A DNA stretch of 64,000 nucleotides from Sialis fuliginosa (Eukaryota > Arthropoda > Insecta > Megaloptera > Sialidae): the NCBI GenBank assembly GCA_961205875.1, contig OY540815.1, positions 17,049,638 to 17,113,637 on the forward strand. Reading direction: 5' to 3'. The notes under the pieces are model-generated. The model saw only the letters and a program-made list of their open reading frames with translations. It ran no database searches and was not told the origin of the DNA. This document shows positions 1 through 11,290 of this stretch, one piece after another. Position numbers and translations under genes: made by a program. How positions within the stretch are numbered: the first letter of the stretch is position 1; each line of letters starts with the position of its first letter.

Positions 1-950
1 TCGTGTCATATACGTGACCGAGACCGAAAAAATATTGATCTCCCAGGGCTGTAACTAAATTTTCATTTATCTGTCATTGATTCTCTATAAAAGCACCCAG
101 AGGCAGAGTCCCTAGTAATTAATTTAATTTGAGGAAAAAAAATTACATTCATTTATTTCAGTAAAATTAATTAATCTCGAACCATATTTTTGAGAATGTG
201 AAATATAAATTTACCAGAAATATACTGAAAAAATTCGAGAACAAAAACGACTGCACTAAAACAATGAGCATTTTTTAACATTCAAGTCTTTGTTTTAAAA
301 GTCTGGTTTCTTTTTTATTTTAATCACGTTTTGTATCCTGGACGTTATTAAGGATGAAAGGTGCACAAGGTTTAAAGTTATGAAAAGGTTTTTAGAGTAT
401 AATGTACATATGTATACGAATATGACGTAAACATTTTTTAATGTGTGTTTTGTATGAGAAAAATGTGTTAAAAAAAACTATACCAAAAGATTTTAGTTAC
501 GAGTAGAAATAATTGTTGTGTTTATATTAATGCTGTTTTTCTAGGAAAAAACTAAGTGTTGGTAAAATTGTTTTCAAAGTACGTATTATTTATTTTATGA
601 AATATTTATGTTTTAATCATAAAATATTTTTTATTAAAGAAGAGAAAGAATATTAAAGATTGAAAAAAATAGAGTTAAAAATGAACATTAAAAAAATTTT
701 CATTAACTAGCAAGGATCCATTAATATGGGTTACGGTCTTTGAGCAAAATCCAAAAAATAAATCCAAAATACCATGATTTAAGCCTACCATAGACTAACC
801 CCATTGCATGTTCTATTTTGGCTAATGGGAGGGAATGTTTTATGTAATTTCGATTTGAATATTCCCAGAATAGAAAAATTTAAGTATAGTAAACATTTTT
901 GTATGAGAAGTGTATTACAATTTCATTATATCACAAAATAAACGTGGGAT
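1..950. other. AT-rich sequence without recognised gene
   Basis: No open frame, splice-flanked exon or complete mobile element could be recognised here. The first 45 bases resemble, in direct orientation, the stretch near 2645-2690: both contain a TCRTCTCATAYACGTGA-like string followed by GATCTC. This suggests both are subterminal pieces of one old transposon. A GGGCTG motif near 47 resembles one hAT-type end but has no convincing partner. The rest is homopolymer-rich A/T sequence. Confidence 0.6.
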
Positions 951-1540
951 TCGGTTATTATTAAGAAATTTAAATTGAAAATTTAACAAATAAGTTGAAT
1001 AGTTAATATGTCAGCTTGGCGCGATCGAGGAGACTCCAGTTTTTTTTTAAATATAGCTTACACCATTATCTTTAAGACTATCTAATGCCCGAAGACCTTC
1101 GTAACCGCCTTCGGCTATTATTAAGAAATTTAAATTGAAAATTTAACAAATAAGTTGAATAGTTAATATGTCAGCTTGGAGCGATCGAGGAGACTCCAGT
1201 TTTTTTAAATATAGCTTACACCATTATCTTTAAGACTATCTAATGCCCGAAGACCTTCGTAACCGCCTTCGGCTATTATTAAGAAATTTAAATTGAAAAT
1301 TTAACAAATAAGTTGAATAGTTAATATGTCAGCTTGGCGCGATCGAGGAGACTCCAGTTTTTTTTTTTTAAATATAGCTTACACCATTATCTTTAAGACT
1401 ATCTAATGCCCAAAGACCTTCGTAACCTCCTTCGGCTATTATTAAGAAATTTAAATTGAAAATTTAACAAATAAGTTGAATAGTTAATATGTCAGCTTGG
1501 CGCGATCGAGGAGACTCCAGTTTTTTTTTTAAATATAGCT
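951..1540. repeat. Tandem array of a ~160-bp unit, about 3.7 copies
   Basis: The string TCGGYTATTATTAAGAAATT recurs at 951, 1111, 1269 and 1432, giving periods of 160, 158 and 163 bp. Each unit carries CAGCTTGGCGCGATCGAGG, then a T-tract of variable length, then TAGCTTACACCATTATC and CTTCGTAACC. Copies are nearly identical and differ mainly in T-tract length and single bases (CGCGATC versus AGCGATC), so amplification looks recent. The last copy stops at about 1540, where R1-repeat sequence begins. Related units occur at 30.29-30.53 kb and, in a 184-bp form, at 54.45-56.08 kb. The units are contiguous without spacers and have no coding frame. Confidence 0.93.
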
Positions 1541-1546
1541 CCTATC

Positions 1547-2083
1547 CTAGTCCTATTTCAAAATCATGTGTAAGGGAGAGGGGTGACATGCCAAATTATT
1601 TATTTTTTCAAGATATCTCAAGAACGACACGTTACGTGAAAATTTTATAGAATATTTTTTGTAGAGCATTAAATTTCCTATAATATGGGTCTACAACGTT
1701 TGTTGTAAAATATTCCCTTACAAAGATTTATCTCAATTTATTTAAAAAATTCGTGTTTTGTTTTTCTTAATTGATATTGCTTTGATATATAGTATTAAAT
1801 GTCATTTTGACGTTTTAAATGTCATTTTGACATTTGCATAAATTTAGATTTAGATTGAAATTTCCAAAAAATTAAAAATTATGAAAAAATAATCAGGTGC
1901 GTTTTAAAAAAAAATTCGAACTAATATTTTTTAGTAAAATTGTATAAAAATTAAATGGTTAACCAATTCCAGGCAATTTATATTTAAACACTATCGTTTT
2001 TTTTTTTAAATTATTGAATAATTAACTACCTTTGGTGAATTTAGCACGAGGAAGCACTGTGCATTTACTTGGCAGATGTTTTT
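1547..2083 (-). repeat. Interspersed repeat R1, copy 1 (inverted relative to copies 2 and 3)
   Basis: This segment is the reverse complement, with divergence, of 10,722-11,230. Shared landmarks are the TTTCAAAATC and GGGTGACAT strings, AGAACGACACGTTACGTG, AATTTAGATTTAGATTGAAA and the end GGCAGATGTTTTT. It directly abuts the 160-bp array. No coding frame is visible. The class is not established. A Helitron-like or other non-autonomous DNA element is possible, since the plus-oriented copy 2 ends in a GACAGACAGAC-rich tail of the kind common in insect repeats. Confidence 0.75.
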
Positions 2084-3212
2084 AAATATTTAATCCATAA
2101 TGTATACGAAATTGACAGATTACAAATAGAATAGAATGATTTTTTTTTTAAATATTCATGGCAGATATACTTTTATACATTGCTAATAAATAAATTAACT
2201 ACGCAATTAATTGACTAGTGTCTAAAATACGCGTACGAAACAGTAAAAGTTAATCGATATCATAAATTTTTCTGATAACGTCGCGATTTTTAATTATTCA
2301 CGATTACTTTCACGTTCTGTATAATATTTTATGCATGAGAAGATCGAGGGAGGCTGGGGGCAAGTAATAAAGCTGTGACGTCGCCAGGGGATTACATTTG
2401 AATCATCCTTCGTCGTGTAAGTGTTGAATCCCATGAATACGTTGTAAAAAATTTTATCCTTGTACTTACGTATTGCTAAAATGTCTTTTTACAACGATTT
2501 GAACGAAAAGCTGATGTGAAATATTTATGTTTTATAAGTTATATGTTTTTAGTTGACATCTCAATTAGGCATTCGAAGTAACCTATGAAATAATAAAGTT
2601 GCACGAAATATTTATTCTTTATGAATTTTATTTTGTTGGTTTCGGTATCGTCTCATACACGTGAAAAATCTCGATCTCGAGTGAATTTTTTTTTTTTTAA
2701 TATTTAATTATTTATCCTTGCGTAATAAAGAAATTTTGAAATATAATGAATCTTATATATTTTTCTTTGATTATCCATTTAAAAATTAATACCAAATAAA
2801 ATTTTTACTCATTGTTAATAAAATTTTTAACCGATACTCTCGACGATATTTATAAAAGTTTATATCGTCTCAGCAGAACTTTAGACGGTCTCGACTTGGC
2901 GTGCAGCCCTAATATCTCCTAACTGATTAATTCAAAATAAAAATAATAAAGTTATACATAATTAAATACAGTAATTATCCATCCGTTATAAAATAGATAT
3001 CCTAATCAGATTTCAGATTTATTATCACATTAAAAATTAAATTAAAAGATACCTTAATCGATTAACATTTTCATTTTAAAAATTTATATTAATGTCTTTT
3101 GTAATTAACTGAGATTGCTAATATGTATCTAGATAAATTTTTATTTAATATCATTAAACTATAAAAAAAAATATATTTATTTTGCTGGCGCTCACATATC
3201 ATTAAACAGGTA
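2084..3212. other. Unique AT-rich stretch with a solitary hAT-like end
   Basis: Positions 2330-2430 are a short GC-richer patch (GGAGGCTGGGGGCAAGTAAT, CTGTGACGTCGCC) with no recognised function. Positions 2640-2911 look like the right end of an old DNA transposon: clusters of TCTCGA and CGTCTC, finishing in GTGCAGCCCTA, which is like the end of hAT elements. No matching left end with a target duplication was found. The remainder is plain A/T sequence. Confidence 0.45.
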
Positions 3213-4730
3213 TACAGGGTGGGGCAATAGTGTGTGGAAGTTCGATAACTCATAGACCATAACAGATAAAAAAATATTTCTAATACAGATGTAAACTGTG
3301 GGTAAATGCGCATACATAGAAATTATTTTCAAATATACAGGGTGCTACAAAAAAGTGTGGCACGCTTAAGGTAATTTTTTTTAAATGGAATGCCCTGATT
3401 ATTTTTGCATATTTAAAACTTCTCTTGGGATGTTTATACATATCAAAAATATTAGCCCCATCTGATGTCCGGTTTAGACGTAATAGTATTTTTTTCAAAA
3501 AAATTGATGTTTACATTACTCCACTTAAAAATTCACCACTTCCGCGTCAGCATCTTTAAAGACGAAATTAAATATGGACCTTATTGTAGGAGGTTGGTGG
3601 GTGCTTTTGTTAAAATATCTTAGAGCCACCATGTAAAGGGTGTTCAAAATTAATTTTCAAATTTTGAGAACTTCAAAGTTATTTTTATCAACTATTTCAA
3701 ATGGAACACCCTATATATTTTTTAACGATGTTATGTAAAATTACATAACGAACATTTTTCGTTTATACATCTTTATGGTTATTTGTTACCATTTTTGATT
3801 TATTGAGCAAAAAGAACAAAATTCAACAATATTTACTTCAAAAAATGATTTTTTTTTCAAATAAAATAAAACAACATGTACAGAGTGTTCATGTTGCCCA
3901 TAAAAACAGCATTTTATGTTTCTGTCGCGATTTCACACTGCGTATTAGTGAATTTATATGGTTGTAAATTATTTTGGTTATTTGTGTTTGATAAAATAAT
4001 AAAGCATCTGTTTGCTAACTGAAAAAAATTCATGCTGTTTTAATGGGCAACATGAACATCCTTTACATGGTGTTTTATTTTATTTTTAAAAAAATTCATT
4101 TTTTTTAGTAAATATTGTTGATTTTTGTACTTTTTGCTCAATAAATCAAAAATGGTTACAAATAACCATAAGGATGTACAACAAAAAATGTTCGAAATGT
4201 AATTCTACATAACATCGTTAAAAAATATATAGGGTGTTCCATTTGAAATAGTTGAGAAAAATAACTTCGAAGTTCTCAAAATTTGAAAATTAATTTTGAA
4301 CACCCTGTACATGGTGGCTCTAAGATATTTTAACAAAAGCACCCACCAACCTCCTACAATAAGGTCCATATTTAATTTCGTCTTTAAAGATGTTGACGCG
4401 GAAGTGGTGAATTTTTAAGTGGAGTAATGTAAACATCAATTTTTTTGAAAAAAATACTATTACGGTTAAACCGGACATCGGATGGGGCTAATATTTTCGA
4501 TATGAATAAACATCCCAAGAGAAGTGTTAAATATGCAAAAATATTCGGGGCATTCCATTTAAAAAAAATTACCTTAAGCATGCCACACTTTTTTGTAGCA
4601 CCCTGTATATTTGAAAATAATTTCTATGTATGTGCATTTACTCATAGTTTACATCTGCATTAGAAAGATTTTTTTATCTTTTATGGTCTACGAGCTATCG
4701 AACTTCCACACACTATTGCCCCACCCTGTA
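3213..4730. mobile_element. Concentric palindromic MITE, Tc1/mariner-type TA target
   Basis: The two halves are near-perfect reverse complements. The left end is TACAGGGTGGGGCAATAG (3213) and the right end is CTATTGCCCCACCCTGTA (to 4730). Each end is flanked by TA (3211-3212 and 4731-4732), as expected for Tc1/mariner insertion. The arms fold around a unique loop of about 115 bp near 3917-4031. Inside each arm, end-like motifs recur at depth: TACAGGGTGCTAC at 3336, GTAAAGGGTGTTC near 3633, GAACACCCTATA near 3704 and TACAGAGTGTTCATG near 3879. Each is mirrored in the right arm, for example CACCCTGTAC at 4301. There is no transposase, so it is non-autonomous. Two mirrored frames of 72 codons (minus 3280-3498, plus 4445-4663) arise only from the palindrome. 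Confidence 0.9.
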
Positions 4731-4975
4731 TATTTTATACATATATCAGATGATCACCTGACTTTATAAATAATTATGGTAATGAAAAACCTTGTATCAA
4801 TTTGCATGCAGTGCTGCATACTTCAGAAAACAAGGAGTAATATAACACGTTATGAAATCGATATACACAATATTTTTTTTGCTCTTTAAGGTAAAACTTG
4901 TTTTGAAAAATATCAATATTTTAAAACAAAATATAATTAACATTGTAAATATCCTTAGGTTACTTTTATAAATTA

Positions 4976-5060
4976 CTAGCGGACCCGGCAAACGTTGTTC
5001 TGCCCAAAATTATAAAAATTTTCGTAAATAGCCACCTACCGGGTCCAAAAAAAGAGATGA
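4976..5060 (-). mobile_element. Helitron-like 3' terminus, fragment
   Basis: Read on the minus strand, the sequence runs CAACGTTTGCCGGGTC and ends in CTAG followed by T (CTAG at 4976-4979). An A/T insertion site with a CTRR 3' end fits Helitrons. This particular GTTTGCCGGGTC...CTAGT tail is, from memory, abundant in insect genomes. The 5' partner was not located, so only the end can be called. It could instead be the tail of another dispersed family. Confidence 0.4.
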
Positions 5061-5453
5061 ACTTATCGGAGATCGGTATTGTAAAAATTTGCTCACAACC
5101 CAAGACAATCTCTTAAACATGGGCGTTATAATTTGGTTGGATTTTAGAGCAGTGCTAATAAATTTATAATAATATAAAACTGCAGCTTTACTTTATTAAA
5201 ATTATTAAGGTCGTTCTTTTTTTCGTCAAAAACGTTTTGTTCAAAGTGACATAAAATTTGCAAAAATCAATATTTTTTAATAATCGTTTGTACTTTGATG
5301 GGAAAACTCATGTTAATAACGAGATTTTTTTTGGAAGTTCCGTTTTCCGCAGTGGAGCACATAACAAAAAAGATGCAATCAGTGTAACAACGCTAAAGTC
5401 ACTATTTTGTATTATATTTCATAAAAAAAATTTTTTGTTGTATATTTTGAGAC
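5061..5453. other. AT-rich sequence without recognised gene
   Basis: Nothing beyond A/T-rich sequence can be seen. A 68-codon frame on the plus strand (5258-5464) is rich in Phe, Asn and Lys as expected of random AT-rich DNA, and runs into the neighbouring hAT-like element, so it is not called. Confidence 0.6.
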
Positions 5454-5461
5454 ATGTACAA

Positions 5462-6325
5462 TAGGGTGGAGTGAAAAAATGTTTTTTTGAAATCTTCGAA
5501 ACGCTATATGCGCAAAATGTACATTTGTATATCCTTAAAATACCTACCGAAGGAATTTTTAATTGGATATCATCCTGAGGTTCCTAAATGATTTTCTTTA
5601 TTAGAAAAAAAAAAAAATTTGATTGCGCAATAGTTTAAATTAAAGAGACATTCAGTACCTTTAAAATGATATATAACAGTCAAACATTTATTATAGTTAA
5701 TCGTTTGAAAAATGCTCTCAAAATAAAATTATTTTTATTAAAAAACCAAAAAATAAACTTAATTTAAAAAAAAAAAGATTAACTATAAAAAAAATTACAG
5801 TTACATATTATTTTAAAGACACTGGATTGCTCTTTAAGTTAAATTATTGCGCATTCAAATATCTTTCCCCGTTACCGAGATATTATACTCTAAATTCTGT
5901 TAATTTAATGAAATTAAGGTGTTATATCTCGGTAACGGGGAAAGATATTTGAATGCGCAATAATTTAAATTAAAGAGCAGTCCAGTGTCTTTAAAATAAT
6001 ATGTAACTGTAATTTTTTTTTATAGTTAATCATTTTTTTTTTAAATGAAGTTTATTTTTTGGTTTTTTAATAAAAATAATATTATTTTGAGAGCATTTTT
6101 CAAACGATTAACTATAATAAATGTTTGACTGTTATATATCATTTTAAAGGTACTGAATGTCTCTTTAATTTAAACTATTGCGCATTCAAATATCTTACCC
6201 CGTTACCGAGATATAATGCCCAAAAATTTATGTTTTTTTCTAATAAAGAAAATCATTCAGGATGATATCCAATTACAAATTCCTTCGGTAGGTGTTTTAA
6301 AAAAACATTTTTTCACTCCACCCTA
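5462..6325. mobile_element. Foldback hAT-like MITE with perfect 8-bp target duplication
   Basis: The left end TAGGGTGGAGTGAAAAAATG (5462) is the exact inverse of the right end at 6306-6325. The direct repeat ATGTACAA flanks both sides (5454-5461 and 6326-6333). An 8-bp duplication and TAGGG ends fit the hAT superfamily. The two arms are long inverted repeats folding around about 5884-5918, where CCCCGTTACCGAGATAT faces its complement. The right arm carries an extra copy of that CCCCGTTACCGAG motif at about 6200 that is deleted from the left arm, so the arms are unequal. No transposase frame is present. The intact duplication suggests a comparatively young insertion. Confidence 0.9.
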
Positions 6326-6333
6326 ATGTACAA

Positions 6334-7317
6334 TAAACCTTCAAAATTTCATTTGATTGCTTTTAATATTATTAAAACAAATTTCTAAATAGAGTTCAAT
6401 TTTCCGAAGTGGCGATTGGATGTAACCCATTAAGCGATATACTCTTGCCTGTATTATATGAGTTAATGAAGTGTACCTGATGTACAATACCGTGAATATT
6501 GATTGCGTATTGGACATAATAACTGTGAGCAAGCTTTCGGACGGTTGTGATTAATTAAAGGTATCAAATCAGATGATTGCCCAGCTTCTAGTCAACTATT
6601 AAATTGTTATTATCTGAAAATCTGGGTCGATATTATATTTCGCACATATTATAAGCTAGTTGAGATATTCAGAAATATAAACTTAATTATTGAAGTAAGA
6701 ATTGGGCATAACATAATTGATAATTTGATTATTTTTTTAATAATAATTATTAACTATTCCAATTGTGTTTTCTTTCGTTTGAATAATTCATGTCTGTCTG
6801 TCCGTCACAGTCTTCTAACTGATAAATTGTTTGACCTAGAAAACTAAGATTTGGCATAATTGTAGTAAATAGTAGACTAATAATAGATCCGAATAAAAAA
6901 CAGTATTTTTTCAAATTATCGGTGCCTTTAATGAGTTACCAAAATATATTTTTATTAAATTCAGGCGAATAGGATATGAAAATTATGAATATTAGTGTAT
7001 AAATATTACTGTGCTGCCCCCTTTCGATAGTATTCAAACTGCAATAACATCATGATCTATATAATTGGTTCTTAACTTATTTAAAACATTTATAATTATT
7101 CAGAGCTAATAGTAGAATTACAATTAAATTATAAAGTTTCTGTCGTTTGTGTTATCTATAGTGTGATTTATGCTAATGTACAGGTGCACAGAAAAAAATA
7201 TACTGCAAGAATTCATTAAATTTTCGATAATAATTATACAGTTTTATCTTGTCTATCTCAGATAGTAAGTAAAAACCTGCAATTATTGATTATGACCAAA
7301 CAATAATTCCCTTTAGT
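6334..7317. other. AT-rich sequence with a dispersed-repeat scrap
   Basis: Positions 6785-6880 carry TGTCTGTCTGTCCGTCACAG followed by CTAACTGATAAATTG. This string belongs to a widespread class of insect repeat tails and is probably an old element fragment. No gene-like frame, inverted ends or tandem structure was recognised elsewhere in the stretch. Confidence 0.5.
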
Positions 7318-7321
7318 TTAA

Positions 7322-7707
7322 GTTGGACGCGAAAGTCAACTAAAGTCGATTGTAGTTTTTTATCTTCAACGCGAAAATCTACTATAGTACACGATTCGAA
7401 AAAAACACCGTCGCTCCCTAAAAATCGATTTTTATTTTAGAAAAAAGTGAAATATTCAGTAAAATCCTTCACCAAACCCTTTGTTTATTCATTTTTGTAA
7501 AAATTATAAAAAAAAATTTGTTTTACTAAAATATGAATGCTCAATATACTACACACGAATATCAACTTCCTTATTTGCAATTTCATGCAAAATTGTCATC
7601 ATGAAAAGAAAATTTAAATAAAATAAAAATTATACAACTTTTATTTTTATCGAAAAATATTCACATTATTATATTAAGTACTTCGCGACATGATCGCGTC
7701 CAAAGTG
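7322..7707. mobile_element. Possible piggyBac-type MITE (TTAA-flanked)
   Basis: TTAA at 7318-7321 and 7708-7711 bracket ends that are partly complementary: GTTGGACGCGAAAGTC on the left, and on the right (read inverted) CACTTTGGACGCGATC. The shared core is TTGGACGCGA. A second CAACGCGAAAATC copy lies at about 7367 and a TTCGCGACATGATCGCG hairpin at about 7682. TTAA duplication is the signature of piggyBac, but the ends do not show the usual CCY start and are short, so the call is tentative. No transposase is present. Confidence 0.35.
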
Positions 7708-7711
7708 TTAA

Positions 7712-8320
7712 AATAAAATAAAATATAAAATAATAAACAGCATAAAAACATGTAAATTAAAAACATCGTTCACGTAATAGAGTCATGAACGCGGCACCTA
7801 TATTAAAATTTAATATACTATACTATAATACCATAAACTACCATTCAAAATATGGCACTAGTATTACCAACTAACTAACTAACCCTACAATATTGTAATT
7901 TATTATTTAATAAATGCGCGATGAGCAAGCTCTGACATAAATCAGGATGTTCATGGCCCACTGGATATTTATGGTCGAATAGATGTGGGAGTTGGAATTC
8001 ATTAGCATATCCAGATAAATAAATATTTAGACTACCTGTTTTTGTTTGAGTCCAATGTTGTTTTTTTTATGGAATCTCGATACGTTGTTATTATACAGAT
8101 TCTGTTCCAAGATACATTCGATATTAAAATATTGTTGTTTATATATAAACATTGTAAACACTGAGTAGTCACTTAATGTCTATTTTTATGATACTTTATA
8201 AATATAAAATTTTACATAGGCGGGTTTGTGTTAGATTTAAATAATTGTTTTGGTAAAAACTAAAACTGAAATTTTATATCATTTCGATAAACATTTGAAT
8301 AGTTACATAATTTTATGTAA
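7712..8320. other. AT-rich sequence without recognised gene
   Basis: No exon, tandem repeat or inverted pair could be supported. There is a short ACTAACTAACTAACC run at about 7871. The rest is ordinary AT-rich sequence. Confidence 0.6.
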
Positions 8321-8593
8321 ATTATAAACAAGCTAGCAAAATTTGTTGGCTTGCAAGCACTCTCAAATGGGGTATTAATTCTGTACTAGTATCTATGGAT
8401 TAGCTATAGAATTTAGAGCAGTGATACTTCAACTAACTGTAACAGTTGGTGACTTTGACCGTTGGTGTTTACTTAACACGCGTGCGCGAAAATTGTCAAA
8501 CATTTAATAAAACTTAAAGAGATCTGTCAGAACGTTTGAAACCTCATTTGGAAGTGCTTGCAAGCTAGCAAATTTTGTTAGCTCGTTTATAAT
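8321..8593. mobile_element. 273-bp MITE with 53-bp terminal inverted repeats
   Basis: Positions 8321-8373 (starting ATTATAAACAAGCTAGC) are inverted at 8541-8593 (ending GCTCGTTTATAAT). The shared inner part contains GCTTGCAAGCACT and CAAATG. About 167 bp of unrelated sequence lies between, with no coding frame. I could not find an unambiguous target duplication, so the superfamily is unassigned. Confidence 0.8.
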
Positions 8594-8735
8594 ACCGGAC
8601 ATTAGACTTCAGTAGAGTATTAAGTGATATGTATTATTTTATTTGAAAATTTGGATATTACCTTAATTATTGCCAAGATATAACTTTTTGTTTAATATAA
8701 AAGAAACCTTTAAAACTAAACAATTTATAAATACA

Positions 8736-8931
8736 TCCATACTAATATTATAAATACGAAAGTGTGTCTGTTTCTCTGTTTGTTATCTAAATCGCTGAAC
8801 CGATCTTGATGAAATTTGGCAGAGAGATAGCTTACATTCTGAGGTAGGACATAAGTTACTTTGTATCCTGAAAAATTTATTAGATAAAAAAACATTTTTA
8901 CGCGCGAATGTTTTAATTTTTCGACTAACAT
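8736..8931 (+). mobile_element. Helitron-like 5' end fragment
   Basis: After an A the sequence begins TCCATACTAATATTATAAAT, then ACGAAAGTGTGTCTG and CGCTGAACCGATCTTGATG. The TC start after A fits Helitrons, and this string is, from memory, among the commonest repeats in Lepidoptera. The 68-codon frame on the opposite strand here is translated repeat, not a gene. The 3' end was not found, so the element is either truncated or its tail is diverged. Confidence 0.5.
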
Positions 8932-9396
8932 AAAGCAATATGTATTTTCTGTCTGTATTATTTACCTATGTTAATTTCATGTTGTTGTTTTTCATGCGAA
9001 CGATGTCGCGGATATTTTTTTATTTTGGATATAATGTAATCATTTTATCAATCACTGAACAAATGAGAATCGTTAAATAAAGTTTAAAAAATGCTAACAG
9101 AATATATATATTCATCGTTCCGCCACTGGTATCCAGATGTTTGTAGTAAAACATGATAGAAATTATCTTATACCAACATTTTAAATATGCTGAATATTCT
9201 CAGATTCTATATTATGTTTTTGTTTGTATACATGAAATTGCTAATTCGAATAAAAATAAAAGAGATAGAGGTAAATGTTTAAAAACACGATATATTATGT
9301 ACAACTCTCTATCATTTATAAATACCTTATAGTTTTTTTTTGTATTTTATAAAAGAATGTACATAGATAGAAGGGAAACGCAGGAATCTTCAATGT
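8932..9396. other. AT-rich sequence without recognised gene
   Basis: No reliable structure was seen. The segment separates the Helitron-like fragment from the TAAGG-ended MITE. Confidence 0.6.
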
Positions 9397-9903
9397 TAAG
9401 GTACTGGCACTATTCTTAGACGCTTTAGGAGCAAGGTGTACTGTTTTTGGGATTGATGGGCTTCTTTTTCGTAATTTTCATGAACTCATTTTACGAATAA
9501 AACAAGTACCTCTTTACTAAATCAATTTAATTACCAAATTCTGCAAATATAGTTTTTTATTTTTTTAAAACAGTAATGGGGATCCAGTGATGGACATTTG
9601 CTAATGATTACAAAATGATAAGTACAAAGACATAAAATTTATAAAATAAAGAATCGTAAAATTTGAAACAATGTAAAGCGGATGCTATGATAATAAAATA
9701 ATTAAAAGTAGATTACACTAATAATTAATTATAGTTTAAATGTGCATCATTTTGACACCCTTTGGTCAGATTGTCATAAAATTAAGCTGTTTAAGAGTTA
9801 AATGTCTATAGTAATGGCAGTTATCAAATATCAACAAATATATCTAATTTAGTACATTTAATTAAACACTGGGGTATGATCCAAGACTGGTGCCAGTACC
9901 TTA
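9397..9903 (+). mobile_element. MITE family 'TAAGG', copy 1 (complete)
   Basis: The left end TAAGGTACTGGCACTATTCT and the right end GACTGGTGCCAGTACCTTA are inverted repeats of about 23 bp. Two more copies with the same internal order lie at about 19,290 and 37,990, sharing GGGATTGATGG, CATGTTACTAATAAAA-like strings, ATCAATTTAATTAC and the right terminal block. All three right ends read CCAGTACCTTAT. The flanks look like a degraded TTAA or TTA target, but no exact duplication was seen, so piggyBac or PIF/Harbinger origin is only a guess. No protein is encoded. Confidence 0.8.
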
Positions 9904-10721
9904 TTTAATTTTATACTAACGCTTGTATACTTTTGGAATTTAAGTATCTGACAGACAATGGGATTTCTAAGAAAAGTATCTCTTAAAGTTTATAGTTCTT
10001 ACAAACATTGAAACAAAAATTAATATTATTTAAAATCAATACAAACAATTTCATGCATGTAGTGTTTTAATTTTTAACTGACAAAACTTTGGGCGTTTAA
10101 TTTTTAATTTTATACATTTTGAAGTCGTTATTTTATCCTTTTATCCCGTATTTTTACCTAATTCTAAAAACTTCAGCACATGTGGAACAACAACTAACGA
10201 AAATTTATCTATTTGAACCAGCCAACCTAAAATTTATAAGTTACACTTAATAACAAAAGCTAGAAAATACATTTTTTTAGATAAATAAAGTCACTTTTTA
10301 TAACTGGTTATATTCACTAATAAAAACTGTTTAATGACCATTATCCAGCAATAATTCTTTGAGAATTATTACAGCAACATTTAAAATTTAATATGAGTTT
10401 GAGATAAAATTCCAGATGTGCTAAACTGTAAGGTAAACAAATCTAAGTAAGTAATCTTGGCAATAACTTCACGTAAGAATTTTAATGGTCTTCGCAATTA
10501 ACACTTCACGAAGACTAATATAATTAAGTTAAAACAATTGCTGGGTAATTATACACATGTCGTTTGTGTTTAACTTAACCATTTAGCTGTCGTTATTACA
10601 CCTATGTGTTTAACTTTCCATATACAGAAAAGTGGACTTTAATTAATATTAGTGTAAGATGTAAGCTAATGTAGTTATAATTTAATCTTATGTTCTGAAA
10701 GTAAGAATTCTAAATAAAAAA
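9904..10721. other. AT-rich sequence without recognised gene
   Basis: No coding frame or repeat structure could be supported. A weak local inversion near 10,355 (AATTCTTTGAGAATTATT) is the only structured spot. Confidence 0.6.
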
Positions 10722-11290
10722 CATCTGCCAAGTAAATGCTTAATGTGCTAAATTCACCAAAGGTAGTTAATTATTGAACAATTTATATAAAAACCGATAG
10801 TGTTTAGATATATTGCCTGGAATTGATTAACTGTTTAATTTTTATACAATTTTACTAAAAAATATTAGTTCGAATTTTTTCTTAAAACGCACCTGGTTAT
10901 TTTATCGTATATTTTTAATTTTTTGACAATTTCAATCTAAATCTAAATTTATGCAAACGTCAAAATGACATTTAATATGTCCAAGCAAATATCAATTTAG
11001 AAAAACAAAACACGAATTTATAAAATAAATTGAGATAAATCTTTGTAAGGGAAACTTTATAACAAACGTTGTAGACCCGTATTATAGGAAATTTAATGCT
11101 CTGCAAAAAATATTCTATAAAATTTTCACGTAACATGTGTCGTTCTTGAAATATCTTGAATAAATTAATATTTTGGGATGTCACCCGTCCCCCTTACACA
11201 CGATTTTGATGATTTTGAAATGGGACTGTCCTCAAGCCAGGATTCAGAGGACAGACACACGGACGGACAGACAGACAGACACGGAATGAA
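10722..11290 (+). repeat. Interspersed repeat R1, copy 2 (longest)
   Basis: It begins AAAAACATCTGCCAAGTAAA and runs through TCTAAATCTAAATTTATGCA, GAGATAAATCTTTG and TCACCCGTCCCCCTTACAC to CCTCAAGCCAGGATTCAG and an ACGGACGGACAGACAGAC tail. It is the inverse of 1547-2083 and parallels 57,195-57,515. Two frames of 63-70 codons across it (minus 10,972-11,184 and plus 11,178-11,369) are repeat translations. Which element class produced it is unresolved. Confidence 0.75.

Noticed and set aside
43..2911. A hAT element running from GGGCTGTAAC near 47 to GTGCAGCCCTA at 2911
   Set aside because: The ends share only a few bases and the flanking 8-mers (TGATCTCC and ATATCTCC) differ at two positions; the interval also contains unrelated arrays.
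3280..4663. Two near-identical 72-codon frames on opposite strands
   Set aside because: They are mirror images produced by the palindromic element at 3213-4730, not a conserved small protein.
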